Notes under the pieces: model-generated
What the model saw: the letters and a program-made list of their open reading frames with translations, nothing else
Databases searched by the model: none
What the model was told of the DNA's origin: nothing
Made by a program: the position numbers and the translations under genes
NCBI RefSeq assembly: GCF_024178385.1
Contig: NZ_JAMZMM010000008.1
Span: forward strand, 1-42,985
Source of the DNA: Limnofasciculus baicalensis BBK-W-15
GTDB lineage: Bacteria > Cyanobacteriota > Cyanobacteriia > Cyanobacteriales > Coleofasciculaceae
Reading direction: 5' to 3'
Length of the DNA: 42,985 bases
Shown: positions 7,806-16,129 of the stretch, one piece after another
How the letters are laid out: each line of letters starts with the position of its first letter
How positions within the stretch are numbered: position 1 is the first letter of the stretch

Positions 7806-9947
7806 TTTAATTATCCACAAATTTCCCCGGAAGTCGTTATCTTCAACTGGCTCAAATTGGTATAAATCTTCCAGGGATTCGTGTACATTTTGGGAAACCA
7901 GAATTGAACCGGGTATCTTCTCCGCCGCTGATAAGATAGCACTGGTGATTGAAACTGTTCTGCCCCAAACATCGTAGGTTAACTTTTTCTTCCCCACAAT
8001 TCCAGCAAAGACATCTCCGGAATGGATAGCGATACAAATATCGAGATTCAATCCTCTTTCTAGATTAAATTGGCGGATAATCTTGCGCATTTCCATGGCA
8101 AAACTAATGGCGCGTTGGCTGCGATCCGGACTTGAAGTAGTAATCCCAACCGCCGCGATATAATTATCCCCAATGGTTTTAATTTTATCCACCCCATATT
8201 CTGGGAGTGCCCGATCGAATAAACCGACTAGATCGTTAATCGTACTCAATACTTCCTCAACAGTCATTGATTGATACAGCTTGCCAAATCCGATCGTATC
8301 TGCGAATAAAACTGTCACGTTGTCAATATGATCTGCGATGATTTCATCTTTATTTTTCAGGCGTTCCGTTACTGAGGAGGGAAAGACACTTAAGAGTAAG
8401 TCCTCGTTTTCTTGATTTTTCTTTTCGATTAGTTTGGTTTGGGTTTGCAGAGATTGAACCATGGTATTAAAGGATTCGGCTAACTCTCCGAATTCGTCGC
8501 GGGATGCTATGTCAACTACGGCATCAATATCCCCGCTGCCAATCTTGCGGGCACTAGCAATGATCGCCTGAATCGGTTTAATAAAGACAGAGGAAATCAC
8601 CACCGCAACTATGGTGACTATTACTGCTAAAATTGCGCCCCAAAGCAGAACAAATGCACTAAATTCGTGAACAGGTTTGTAAGCTTCCTCCAGATCGATC
8701 TCCGCCACAATTGCCCAACCCAAGCCGCCAACTTCTAAGGGGGAATATGAACTGAGAACGCTCATATTGCGATTATCTGTCAGAATTTGCGTGCCTTTTT
8801 TCCCGGATAAGGCGTTAGTCGCTGCCTCTGAATCGATTTTCAAAAGCAGAATTGTTGTCTGATACCTCTCAATCGCATTAACGAGGCTTTCGTCAACGTC
8901 TGCTGATTTCAGGTTGTCCAAAAACTTTTTCTGGTCTTCGAGAAGGAAACGGGATATCGATCGCATGGTAGAATCTGCTCCTACCAGATAGGTTTGTCCG
9001 GTTTTTCCCAGCCCATCCTTTTCCCAATTTTTGTCTCCCGTCATGATCTTATTCAGATCAGCGTCTGGGATTTGAAGTACTAATACTCCGATCAATTCTG
9101 ATTTATCAAAAATTGGGGCGGCGATGAAAGTTGTTGGTGCGCCAAAGGATGCGGCATATTGTTTGTAATCGACGAGTTTACTGTAGTTTTTGGCTTTTCC
9201 TTGGATCGCAGCATTTACAGCTTCTGCTAAGTTAGTATCCTTGAATTCTCCAGTGGTTAAGTCTCTGGCAAAGTCAATTTGTTTGGCATAGGTGTAGATC
9301 GTAGTATTCGTTTCCGCATCCACTAACATGATATCGACATAGTGAAATCTTTCTTGGATTTCTCTAAAGAGAGAATGGTAGCGGGAATGTACTTGAGTAT
9401 ACTCGCTCCCGTCCCCCGGATCCTCTAGCAAATAGTGATTGTCGTAATCATTTGCGTTGGTGACGAGGTAGTGGTATTCCAGATAGCGATTTCCGGATTG
9501 GGTAGGCGGGGCGGTTTGGATGAGGGGCTTCCCTTCAGGCGTTTTCGGCATGTTGGGGATAATCTGTTCGTTATAATATTTCTCTAGCTTCTTATCCCAA
9601 TAACTCGGCATTGGTATTTTTTCAATTTTCTTGTAGGCTGCCTTAAAATCCTTCATGGCATTAATCACCATCCAGTCTTCACTGAGTGTCTCAACCTGAG
9701 TGCGCAATCCGTCAAAATAGGTGCTAACTTGTGCTGCTCTAGCGGATCGCAAACTGGTTAACTGTTCCAATATTCGTTCGCTCAAATTCTCTTTACCGCT
9801 GTTATAGCTCAATGCCATGAGGGTAAACATACAGGCTAAACTAACTGCTAGTAACATAAATACTAGCTGTGTCCGGATTCCGGTTTTGATCTTGAAGCCG
9901 GACATTAATTTAGTGACTTGTCCAATTTTCTTATATTTCATTACCAT
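7791..9947 (-). CDS. Membrane sensor nucleotide cyclase (Cache-HAMP-class III cyclase), copy 1
   Basis: This 718-aa transmembrane protein should sense a periplasmic signal and make a cyclic nucleotide. The order is: membrane helix about 28-48; extracellular Cache-like sensor to about 430 (FGAPTTFIAAPIFD, then LIGVLVLQIP); second membrane helix (FVLLWGAILAVIVTIVAVVI); HAMP; class III cyclase about 540-700. Metal aspartates are present at about 550 (LFADTIGF) and 594 (TIGDNY), and the adenine-selecting Lys and Asp appear intact (DKIKTIGD, TYDVWG). However, where canonical cyclases have Asn and Arg (VNxASR), this copy reads VSITSA at about 665-670. Both the Asn and the transition-state Arg are gone, so catalytic output may be low or absent. 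It may act as a regulatory partner of the two paralogues upstream. The stop lies inside a heptamer repeat. AGGAG precedes the start by about nine bases. Confidence 0.88.
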   Translation of the reverse strand: MVMKYKKIGQVTKLMSGFKIKTGIRTQLVFMLLAVSLACMFTLMALSYNSGKENLSERILEQLTSLRSARAAQVSTYFDGLRTQVETLSEDWMVINAMKDFKAAYKKIEKIPMPSYWDKKLEKYYNEQIIPNMPKTPEGKPLIQTAPPTQSGNRYLEYHYLVTNANDYDNHYLLEDPGDGSEYTQVHSRYHSLFREIQERFHYVDIMLVDAETNTTIYTYAKQIDFARDLTTGEFKDTNLAEAVNAAIQGKAKNYSKLVDYKQYAASFGAPTTFIAAPIFDKSELIGVLVLQIPDADLNKIMTGDKNWEKDGLGKTGQTYLVGADSTMRSISRFLLEDQKKFLDNLKSADVDESLVNAIERYQTTILLLKIDSEAATNALSGKKGTQILTDNRNMSVLSSYSPLEVGGLGWAIVAEIDLEEAYKPVHEFSAFVLLWGAILAVIVTIVAVVISSVFIKPIQAIIASARKIGSGDIDAVVDIASRDEFGELAESFNTMVQSLQTQTKLIEKKNQENEDLLLSVFPSSVTERLKNKDEIIADHIDNVTVLFADTIGFGKLYQSMTVEEVLSTINDLVGLFDRALPEYGVDKIKTIGDNYIAAVGITTSSPDRSQRAISFAMEMRKIIRQFNLERGLNLDICIAIHSGDVFAGIVGKKKLTYDVWGRTVSITSAILSAAEKIPGSILVSQNVHESLEDLYQFEPVEDNDFRGNLWIIKGARD

Positions 9948-10029
9948 GGAGGGAAACTCCTTATAATTGTTATTTGTTGTTAGTTCTTGGTTGTTTGTTG
10001 TTTGTTATGTGAATTTTAACAATTAATAA

Positions 10030-10110
10030 CCAATAAACAGCAACTAACAACCAACAACTAACAAGCAATAACCAATAACCAACAACTAACAACCAACAAC
10101 TAACAACCAA
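10030..10110. repeat. STRR-type AACCAACAACTAAC repeat tract
   Basis: Low-complexity tract built from 7- and 14-bp units such as AACCAACAACTAAC, with several imperfect copies. The complementary TTGTTGTTTGTT form occurs at 9970-10005, so the two halves of the gap between cyclase genes 1 and 2 can pair. No promoter or gene is evident inside. Confidence 0.65.
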
Positions 10111-10116
10111 ACTAGT

Positions 10117-12432
10117 TTATATAGCTGATGTTGGATCGGTTTGCCGTCTCACTGTACTTTGTAATAGCCAGAGATCCAGATTCTCGTTGCCACCAACTTC
10201 TATACTACCAACGCGATCGAATTCGTATATATCTTCCACAGCATTGTAGACGGTTTGGGTGACTAAAATTGAACCAGGCATACTCAAAGGATTGTTTAAG
10301 ATCCGGTTGGCGGTTGTCACGGTGTCACCCCAAACATCATAAGTAAACTTTTCAGTTCCGATGATTCCCGTCAAGACATCCCCAGAGTTAATTGCGATCG
10401 CAATATCCAGATTCAATCCCCGATCCTGACTAAATCGGCGGACAATACCGCGCATTTCTAGGGCAAAATCGATCGCTCGTTTTCCGTGATCTAGTGTTGG
10501 TCTTGCTAGTCCGCAAGCTGCCATATAGTTATCGCCAATGGTTTTAATTTTATCCACTCCATATCGATCGTTGGCTTCATCAAAGCTATTCACGAGGTCA
10601 TTCAATGTAGAGACTATCTCATCAATTGTCATGGATTCATACAGCTTGCCGAAGCCGATGATATCACTGAATAATACACTGACATTAGAAATCCGTTCAG
10701 TGATACCTCGTTCTCCTTTTTTGAGGCGTTGGGCGATGGAATCTGGAAATACTTTCAGCAGAATTTCATCATTTTCTCGATTCTTTTCTTCAATCAGTTC
10801 TGTTTGGTTTTTCAGAGAGCTAACCATGTTGTTAAAAGAGTCTGCTAATTCTCCAAATTCATTTTTGGCAGGCAACTTGACCACTGTATTCATATCGCCA
10901 TTGGCAATTTTTTTTGCCTTGTAAATTAACAGATTAATTGGTTTGATAAACAGATAGGATAAAACCAGCGCCACTATGGTGACGACTAATACGAGGAGAG
11001 AACCCCAGAGCAGAATAATCCGTTGAAACCCGTAAATAGGCTGATAAGCTTCAGTCAGATCGATCTCCGCCACGATTGCCCACTGTAATCCTTCCACTTC
11101 TAACGGCGCGTAGGAACTGAGAACAGCCTTCCCGCGAGCATCTCTGACAATTTTGGTTTTGCTCTTTCCCTCCAATGCTTCCTCTACTGCGGTTGACTCT
11201 ACTTTTACGAGGAGAATGGTGGTGTTGAAATCCTTAATTTTTTCCAGGATATCTTCACTTACATTACTCTCTCGCAGATCTTTGAAATAATTATTGGGGT
11301 TTTCAATTAAGAAACGAGATATATTCCGCATGGTATAGTCTGGTCCGACTAAATCAGTTTTTCCAGTCTTTCCTAACCCATCTCCTTTCCAATTTTTATT
11401 CCCAGTCATAATCCGATCGATCTGACTAGCAGGAAGCTGTAAAACTAAAACCCCAATTAATTCCGATTGGTCAAAAATTGGTGCCCCCACGAAGGCAGTC
11501 GGTGCGCCAAAGGAGGGAGCGTATTGCTCGAAATCCACAAACTTAACGTAGTTTTTCGCCCTAGTTGCCAGTACTGCTCTAACTGCATCGGCTTCATTGC
11601 TTTGCTTGTATGCTCCCGTCAATATACTTCTGGCAAAGTCAACTTGTTTGGAATAGCTGTAGACAGTGATGCCCGTTTTTGCATCAATTAGGATGATATC
11701 TTCATAATGAAATCTTTGTTGCAACTCTCTCAAGAGAGGGTGGTAGCGATTGTGAACGTTACTGTAGGCGCTGCCGTCTCCCGCATCGTCTAGGAGATAG
11801 CGCTCGTTGGGAGGATTGGGGTTGTTGGCAATGTACTGGTACTGTAGATAGCGACCAGATACTGTTGCTGGTTTATAAAGTTCGAGTACGGGTTCACCAT
11901 CGCTAATTTTGGCGATTCCCGGTAGATATTGTTTTTCATAGTATTCTGTTATTTTGGCTTCCATTTCACTGGGTACGGTTACCTTTGCATCCGATGGCAA
12001 TTCTTTGGTCTTTTCTGTTTCTGGCTTTTTGGTAGCAACCGGGCTGCTATTTCCCTGGGCTTTAGTCACCTCGCTGGTATCCAACTTAACTGGATCGAGC
12101 TGTTTTGATAGCTGATCGTAGGCTGCGTTAAAATCTTTCATGGCATTGAGTACCATCCAGTTTTGACTCAAAGCCTGAGCCTGAGTGTGCAAGTCTTGAA
12201 AGTACCCACTAATTTGAGAGCTTCTGGCGGATCGTAAGCTGGTTAACTGATCAAAGATGCGATCGCTGAGATTCTCTTTACCGTTTTCATAACTCATATA
12301 CGCGATTGTCCACATGGAACAGAAGCTCACCACTAGGACCATGATCACCAACTGTGTTCTAATACTCGCTTTCAAACTGAAGCGGGACATTAGTTTTGCC
12401 AGTGGACTGATTTTGTTATACACCATTCTCAT
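10117..12432 (-). CDS. Membrane sensor nucleotide cyclase (Cache-HAMP-class III cyclase), copy 2
   Basis: This paralogue of the neighbouring cyclases is about 771 aa. The architecture matches copy 1: short cytoplasmic start, membrane helix, Cache-like periplasmic sensor (FGAPTAFVGAPIFD, LIGVLVLQLPA), second helix (IILLWGSLLVLVVTIVALVL), HAMP and cyclase. The sensor is longer than in copy 1 by a Lys/Glu/Thr-rich linker (VATKKPETEKTKELPSDA). Both metal aspartates are present (LFSDIIGF, TIGDNY), as are the adenine-selecting Lys and Asp (DKIKT, TYDVWG). The Arg is kept in VTTANR, but the usual Asn is Thr. It is therefore probably the more active relative of copy 1. I chose the ATG at 12432 because GAGG lies about eight bases upstream and the start then aligns with the paralogues (MRMVYNKIS). 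It lies 169 bases upstream of copy 1, same strand. Confidence 0.88.
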   Translation of the reverse strand: MRMVYNKISPLAKLMSRFSLKASIRTQLVIMVLVVSFCSMWTIAYMSYENGKENLSDRIFDQLTSLRSARSSQISGYFQDLHTQAQALSQNWMVLNAMKDFNAAYDQLSKQLDPVKLDTSEVTKAQGNSSPVATKKPETEKTKELPSDAKVTVPSEMEAKITEYYEKQYLPGIAKISDGEPVLELYKPATVSGRYLQYQYIANNPNPPNERYLLDDAGDGSAYSNVHNRYHPLLRELQQRFHYEDIILIDAKTGITVYSYSKQVDFARSILTGAYKQSNEADAVRAVLATRAKNYVKFVDFEQYAPSFGAPTAFVGAPIFDQSELIGVLVLQLPASQIDRIMTGNKNWKGDGLGKTGKTDLVGPDYTMRNISRFLIENPNNYFKDLRESNVSEDILEKIKDFNTTILLVKVESTAVEEALEGKSKTKIVRDARGKAVLSSYAPLEVEGLQWAIVAEIDLTEAYQPIYGFQRIILLWGSLLVLVVTIVALVLSYLFIKPINLLIYKAKKIANGDMNTVVKLPAKNEFGELADSFNNMVSSLKNQTELIEEKNRENDEILLKVFPDSIAQRLKKGERGITERISNVSVLFSDIIGFGKLYESMTIDEIVSTLNDLVNSFDEANDRYGVDKIKTIGDNYMAACGLARPTLDHGKRAIDFALEMRGIVRRFSQDRGLNLDIAIAINSGDVLTGIIGTEKFTYDVWGDTVTTANRILNNPLSMPGSILVTQTVYNAVEDIYEFDRVGSIEVGGNENLDLWLLQSTVRRQTDPTSAI

Positions 12433-12538
12433 CGGAGGAACCTCATGGAGCATTTCAATTTAGTAGTTCGACTATTAATTTCTTTGAAGCTTTTCACTTC
12501 CCTGGGATATCAGATCTGCTGATTATACCACATATATT

Positions 12539-12622
12539 AGGACTTACGCAGCCACATTATTAGTAGTGTGAGTGGTCCGCTCTTCAGAGCGTAACTACGG
12601 ATAGAGTCTTTGCGTAAGTCCT
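12539..12622. mobile_element. MITE-like element with 12-bp terminal inverted repeats, copy 1
   Basis: An 84-bp stretch starts with AGGACTTACGCA and ends with the exact inverse TGCGTAAGTCCT. The interior includes GTGGTCCGCTCTTCAGAGCG. It encodes nothing. A diverged copy lies at 15261-15349. The GGACTTACGCA termini resemble small non-autonomous elements common in cyanobacterial genomes. No target duplication is certain. Positions 12454-12742 otherwise hold only repeats. Confidence 0.65.
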
Positions 12623-12704
12623 GTATATGAAGGATGAAGTATAAAGTCTGAAGTCTGAAAAAAAATTCTACTTCATCCTAACTTAACAAATCAGTCCTTT
12701 TGAC

Positions 12705-12745
12705 ACTTCAACCTTCATACTTCAACCTTCATCCTTCAACTTTCA
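12705..12745. repeat. STRR-type CTTCAACCTTCATA repeat
   Basis: About three imperfect copies of the 14-bp unit CTTCAACCTTCATA. The repeat runs into the 3' end of cyclase gene 3 and supplies its stop codon (12743-12745). Confidence 0.7.
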
Positions 12746-15121
12746 TACTTTGACTGTCAATATTTGACTGGTTACTGTAGTTTGTAAAAGCCAAAGTCCC
12801 AATTTTTTATTATTGCTTGTTTCCAAATAGCTAACTAACTCGAATTCATAGATATCTGCCACAGATTCGTAGACATTTTGGGAAACTAAGATTGAACCGG
12901 GTATACTTGCTGGACTTCCTAAGCTACGATTGGCAATACTAACAGGTTCACCCCAAACATCATAGGTTACCTTTTCCCTGCCAATGATACCTTGCATCAC
13001 TTCTCCAGAGTGAATCCCGATACAAATATCTAGGTTAAGTCCTTTTTCTAGATTAAAGCGGCGGATGATACTCCGCATTTCCAAAGCAAAATCAACAATC
13101 CGTTTACTGCGATCCAGCTTGGGATTTGAGAGTCCGCAAGCGGCAACGTAATTATCACCTAGGGTTTTAATTTTATCGATTCCATATTGTTCAGCAGCTT
13201 GATCGAAGGCATTGACAATATCATTGAGAATAGTCACCACTTCATCAATAGACATAGTTTGATATAGTTCAGAGAATCCTTCAATATCAGAAAATAAGAC
13301 AGTGACGTTGGAGATGAGATCGCCAATATTTTGTTCTTTATTTTTCAGCCGTTTAATCAAGGAATCTGGAAATATTTTCAGGATAATTTCCTCGTTATCC
13401 TGACTTTTTTCATCAATTAGTTCCCTTTGACTTTGGAGAACGTCTACCATATTATTAAATGAATTGGCTAACTCACCAAATTCGTTTTTGACGTTCAATT
13501 TCGCCAGATTATCTGTGTCCCCATTGCTAATTTTACTGGCATTACCAATGAGAATATTAACAGGTTTGATAAAGATATAAGAAAGGATAATTGCTCCCCC
13601 CGTAACTATTATCACCAACAACGAACTCCAAAGGAGGATGACTCCTTGAAAACCGTAAATTGGGGCGTATGCTTCCTTAAGATCAATTTCCGCTATAATT
13701 GCCCAATTCAAGTCACGGATTTGCAAGGGGGAATATGAACTGAGAACAGTGACTTCCCGATTATCTTTGATAATCTGCGTCCCCTCTTTTCCAGCAAAAG
13801 CTTCTTTTGTCGCTGTTGTTTTTACTTCTGTGAGGAGAATTGTTGTACCATATTCCTTGATTTTGTTAATGATGCTGTTACTTACATTTGCTGCCCGGAG
13901 ATTCTTTAAATAATTTTCCTTGTCTTCAATTAAGAATCGAGATATAGATCGCATTTTATAATCCGATCCTACCAACTCGGTTTTGCCAGACTTCCCTAAA
14001 CCATCTTTTTCCCAATTTTGGTTATTAGTCATAATTTGCTTAATCGGATCAACTGGGATTTGCACGGCTAAAATCCCAATCAATTCTGATTTATCAAAAA
14101 TTGGGGTAGCAATGAAAGCCGCAGGTGCGCCAAATGAAGGGTAATAGGATTGGAAATCAACGATTTTAGTGTAACCTTTTGCCTTAACTTGCATAATCGT
14201 CTTTGCCGCCTCTGCCAAGTTTGTCTGGTTATAGGGACCTTTTAATAGGCTAGTAGCAAAGTCTGTTTCTTTGGAAGCTGTGTAGATAATATCCCCAGTT
14301 TCCGGATCGATCAAGAATATATCATAGTAAGCAAATCGTTTGAGAATTCGTCTGAAAATCGGGTGGTAGATATCGTGAATGCGACTGTATTCGCTACCAT
14401 CCTTGGCATTATCTAGTAAATCTTTCTTCCCCACAGGATTGGGATTGGCCGCAATATAGTGGTATTGTAAATAGCGAGCTGCTGGATTTCTCGGTTTATA
14501 GAGTTCTAGGATTGGCTTACCTTCTGTTATTTTGGTCAGTTTGGGCAAATATTCTTGTTCGTAGTAGGTGTTCAGTTTGGCATCTAAATCGCTGGGTATG
14601 GCGATCTTGTTCCGTAAATTACTTGGACTCGTTATATTTATGTCTGAATTACTGGGTGTTGGCGTTTTTTCGGCTAAATTACTTGAACTTATTTCCTGAG
14701 TATCTGAGTTACTCTGTCTGGTCTTTTTTTCTTGTAAATTAGTGGTATTATTTGGCTCGATCTCGGAATTAGTCGGTGTTGTCTCCTGTTCGAGATCCCG
14801 GTAAGCTGCCTTAAAATCTTTCATGGCGTTAATCACTCGCCAGTCTTGATTTAAGCTTTGAATTTGGGTAGTTAGGTTATCAAAGTAGGTGGTAATTTGG
14901 TTGCTTCTAACTGAGCGCAAGGTATTTAATTGGTCAAATATTCTTTCCCTGAGATTCGCTTTCCCGTTTTCATAACTTATATACCCAATTGCCCCCATCG
15001 AACCAATGCTAACTCCTAACACCATCAGTACTAGTTTTGTCCTAATACTGGTGTTCACCTTTAATTTAGGGATTCGTTGAGCAATATCCCCGATCTTTTT
15101 ATATGTCTTATAACTGTTCAT
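12743..15121 (-). CDS. Membrane sensor nucleotide cyclase (Cache-HAMP-class III cyclase), copy 3
   Basis: This is the longest of three tandem paralogues (792 aa from the chosen start). Domain order is as in copies 1 and 2. The metal aspartates (LFSDIEGF, TLGDNY), adenine-selecting residues (DKIKT, TYDVWG) and the Arg (VSIANR) are present, but the usual Asn is Ser. The periplasmic sensor contains a Ser/Asn-rich insertion (about residues 125-180) made of three imperfect repeats around SNL.EK and SNSD, absent from copy 1. I prefer the ATG at 15121 (MNSYKTYKK) because AGGCGGTG lies at a proper distance; a GTG at 15133 is also open. It is flanked by two MITE-like repeats in the same orientation, which may have helped the duplication. 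Being first in the row, it may carry the promoter; no clear -10/-35 was identified. Confidence 0.88.
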   Translation of the reverse strand: MNSYKTYKKIGDIAQRIPKLKVNTSIRTKLVLMVLGVSIGSMGAIGYISYENGKANLRERIFDQLNTLRSVRSNQITTYFDNLTTQIQSLNQDWRVINAMKDFKAAYRDLEQETTPTNSEIEPNNTTNLQEKKTRQSNSDTQEISSSNLAEKTPTPSNSDINITSPSNLRNKIAIPSDLDAKLNTYYEQEYLPKLTKITEGKPILELYKPRNPAARYLQYHYIAANPNPVGKKDLLDNAKDGSEYSRIHDIYHPIFRRILKRFAYYDIFLIDPETGDIIYTASKETDFATSLLKGPYNQTNLAEAAKTIMQVKAKGYTKIVDFQSYYPSFGAPAAFIATPIFDKSELIGILAVQIPVDPIKQIMTNNQNWEKDGLGKSGKTELVGSDYKMRSISRFLIEDKENYLKNLRAANVSNSIINKIKEYGTTILLTEVKTTATKEAFAGKEGTQIIKDNREVTVLSSYSPLQIRDLNWAIIAEIDLKEAYAPIYGFQGVILLWSSLLVIIVTGGAIILSYIFIKPVNILIGNASKISNGDTDNLAKLNVKNEFGELANSFNNMVDVLQSQRELIDEKSQDNEEIILKIFPDSLIKRLKNKEQNIGDLISNVTVLFSDIEGFSELYQTMSIDEVVTILNDIVNAFDQAAEQYGIDKIKTLGDNYVAACGLSNPKLDRSKRIVDFALEMRSIIRRFNLEKGLNLDICIGIHSGEVMQGIIGREKVTYDVWGEPVSIANRSLGSPASIPGSILVSQNVYESVADIYEFELVSYLETSNNKKLGLWLLQTTVTSQILTVKV

Positions 15122-15260
15122 TTTCAATTTCACCGCCTGGTAGGTTTTATCTAATCTATTAGTTAATACCGATTGATATTGTCATGTCTGATATCAATTT
15201 AGTATCACTTGAATAAAAGTCAATCCCGTCTGTTAATTCTCGGTTACTCTGTATTATACT

Positions 15261-15349
15261 AGGAATTATGCCGCCACACTATTAGTGGCTTGGCTGGTGC
15301 GTTAGCAGAGCGTAACGCACCCTACAAATAGATTATTTGCGTAAGTACT
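15261..15349. mobile_element. MITE-like element, diverged copy 2
   Basis: This stretch aligns along its length with 12539-12622. It begins AGGAATTATGCC, shares CCACA.TATTAGT and CAGAGCGTAAC, and ends TGCGTAAGTACT. The left end is more decayed than the right. The orientation is the same as copy 1. The two bracket cyclase gene 3. Confidence 0.6.
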
Positions 15350-15354
15350 GAAAT

Positions 15355-16044
15355 TCATCCTTCGGAAGACAACTGCTGCACAAACTTATGATGTTCAGAA
15401 GTAGCTAATCCCTGGCGCAAACCCGCCAAAACACTAGCTAAATCTCCCGCTAATAAAGAAGATTTGTCTAACCATAATCCTGGAAATACGATTGAACAAA
15501 TCATCCCATCAGGATTGGGTTCAAACTGAACATAATCCCCATCCTTTAAGTGAAACCAATCAAATTGATGTTCGTCAACTCGCCAAACTAAATATTCTTG
15601 CACCTGATTGCGACAATACACCTTCTGTTTGGAGTGCAAATCACTAGAATCACTACTTCTGGTAATTTCTACAATTAACTCTGGCGCACCTTCAACATAA
15701 TCATCTTCACTAATATGGGATTTTCCTCCAACTTCAATCCTCAAAATTGCCTCTGGTTGCAATTCGTTATCCCCATCTAAACGGATTGTGGCATTATCGC
15801 TTAATTCAACTCCTAGTGTAGCCGCCTCGTATCTGCCCAACCAATCCATAATGTAAGTATGGGGTTTACCATAACTTCTGAATTTTAAAGCAGATTCGAT
15901 ATAAACTACTCCTTCGATTAGTTCAGCTTTTTTCACTTTGGGCATAGTATTATAGCGATGCTCAAATTCACTACGAGTAAGTCTAGCGCCATTTTCTAGA
16001 GGTAGGATAGTCAGGGGAGGAGCAAGCAAGCTTGGGTGTGTCAT
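15355..16044 (-). CDS. Uma2-family putative restriction endonuclease-like protein
   Basis: This 229-aa protein belongs to the Uma2 (DUF820) family, which is greatly expanded in cyanobacteria and has a PD-(D/E)XK nuclease fold. Family landmarks are KAELIEGVVYIESA near the N-terminus, LQPEAILRI, and GAPELIVEITRSSDSSDLHS followed by KQKVYCRNQVQEYLVW. In the family, the Asp before the strand, the Glu in the VEI segment and the downstream Lys form the active site; here Pro-Glu-Ala replaces the more usual Pro-Asp. No function has been firmly assigned to most members. It lies 85 bases downstream of the RNA-repair gene on the same strand, and its upstream region shows no strong promoter. Confidence 0.85.
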   Translation of the reverse strand: MTHPSLLAPPLTILPLENGARLTRSEFEHRYNTMPKVKKAELIEGVVYIESALKFRSYGKPHTYIMDWLGRYEAATLGVELSDNATIRLDGDNELQPEAILRIEVGGKSHISEDDYVEGAPELIVEITRSSDSSDLHSKQKVYCRNQVQEYLVWRVDEHQFDWFHLKDGDYVQFEPNPDGMICSIVFPGLWLDKSSLLAGDLASVLAGLRQGLATSEHHKFVQQLSSEG

Positions 16045-16129
16045 CGTTTTGGTGCTAATAGCTAATTGCTATTACCAAGTCCTAAATATATAACTAGCAA
16101 CTTAGGCTATTATATGCTGCAATTTGGTA

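Noticed and set aside
10538-10924. 128-codon frame on the plus strand opposite cyclase gene 2
   Set aside because: It is antisense to the conserved cyclase and HAMP domains, and its sequence follows from their codons.
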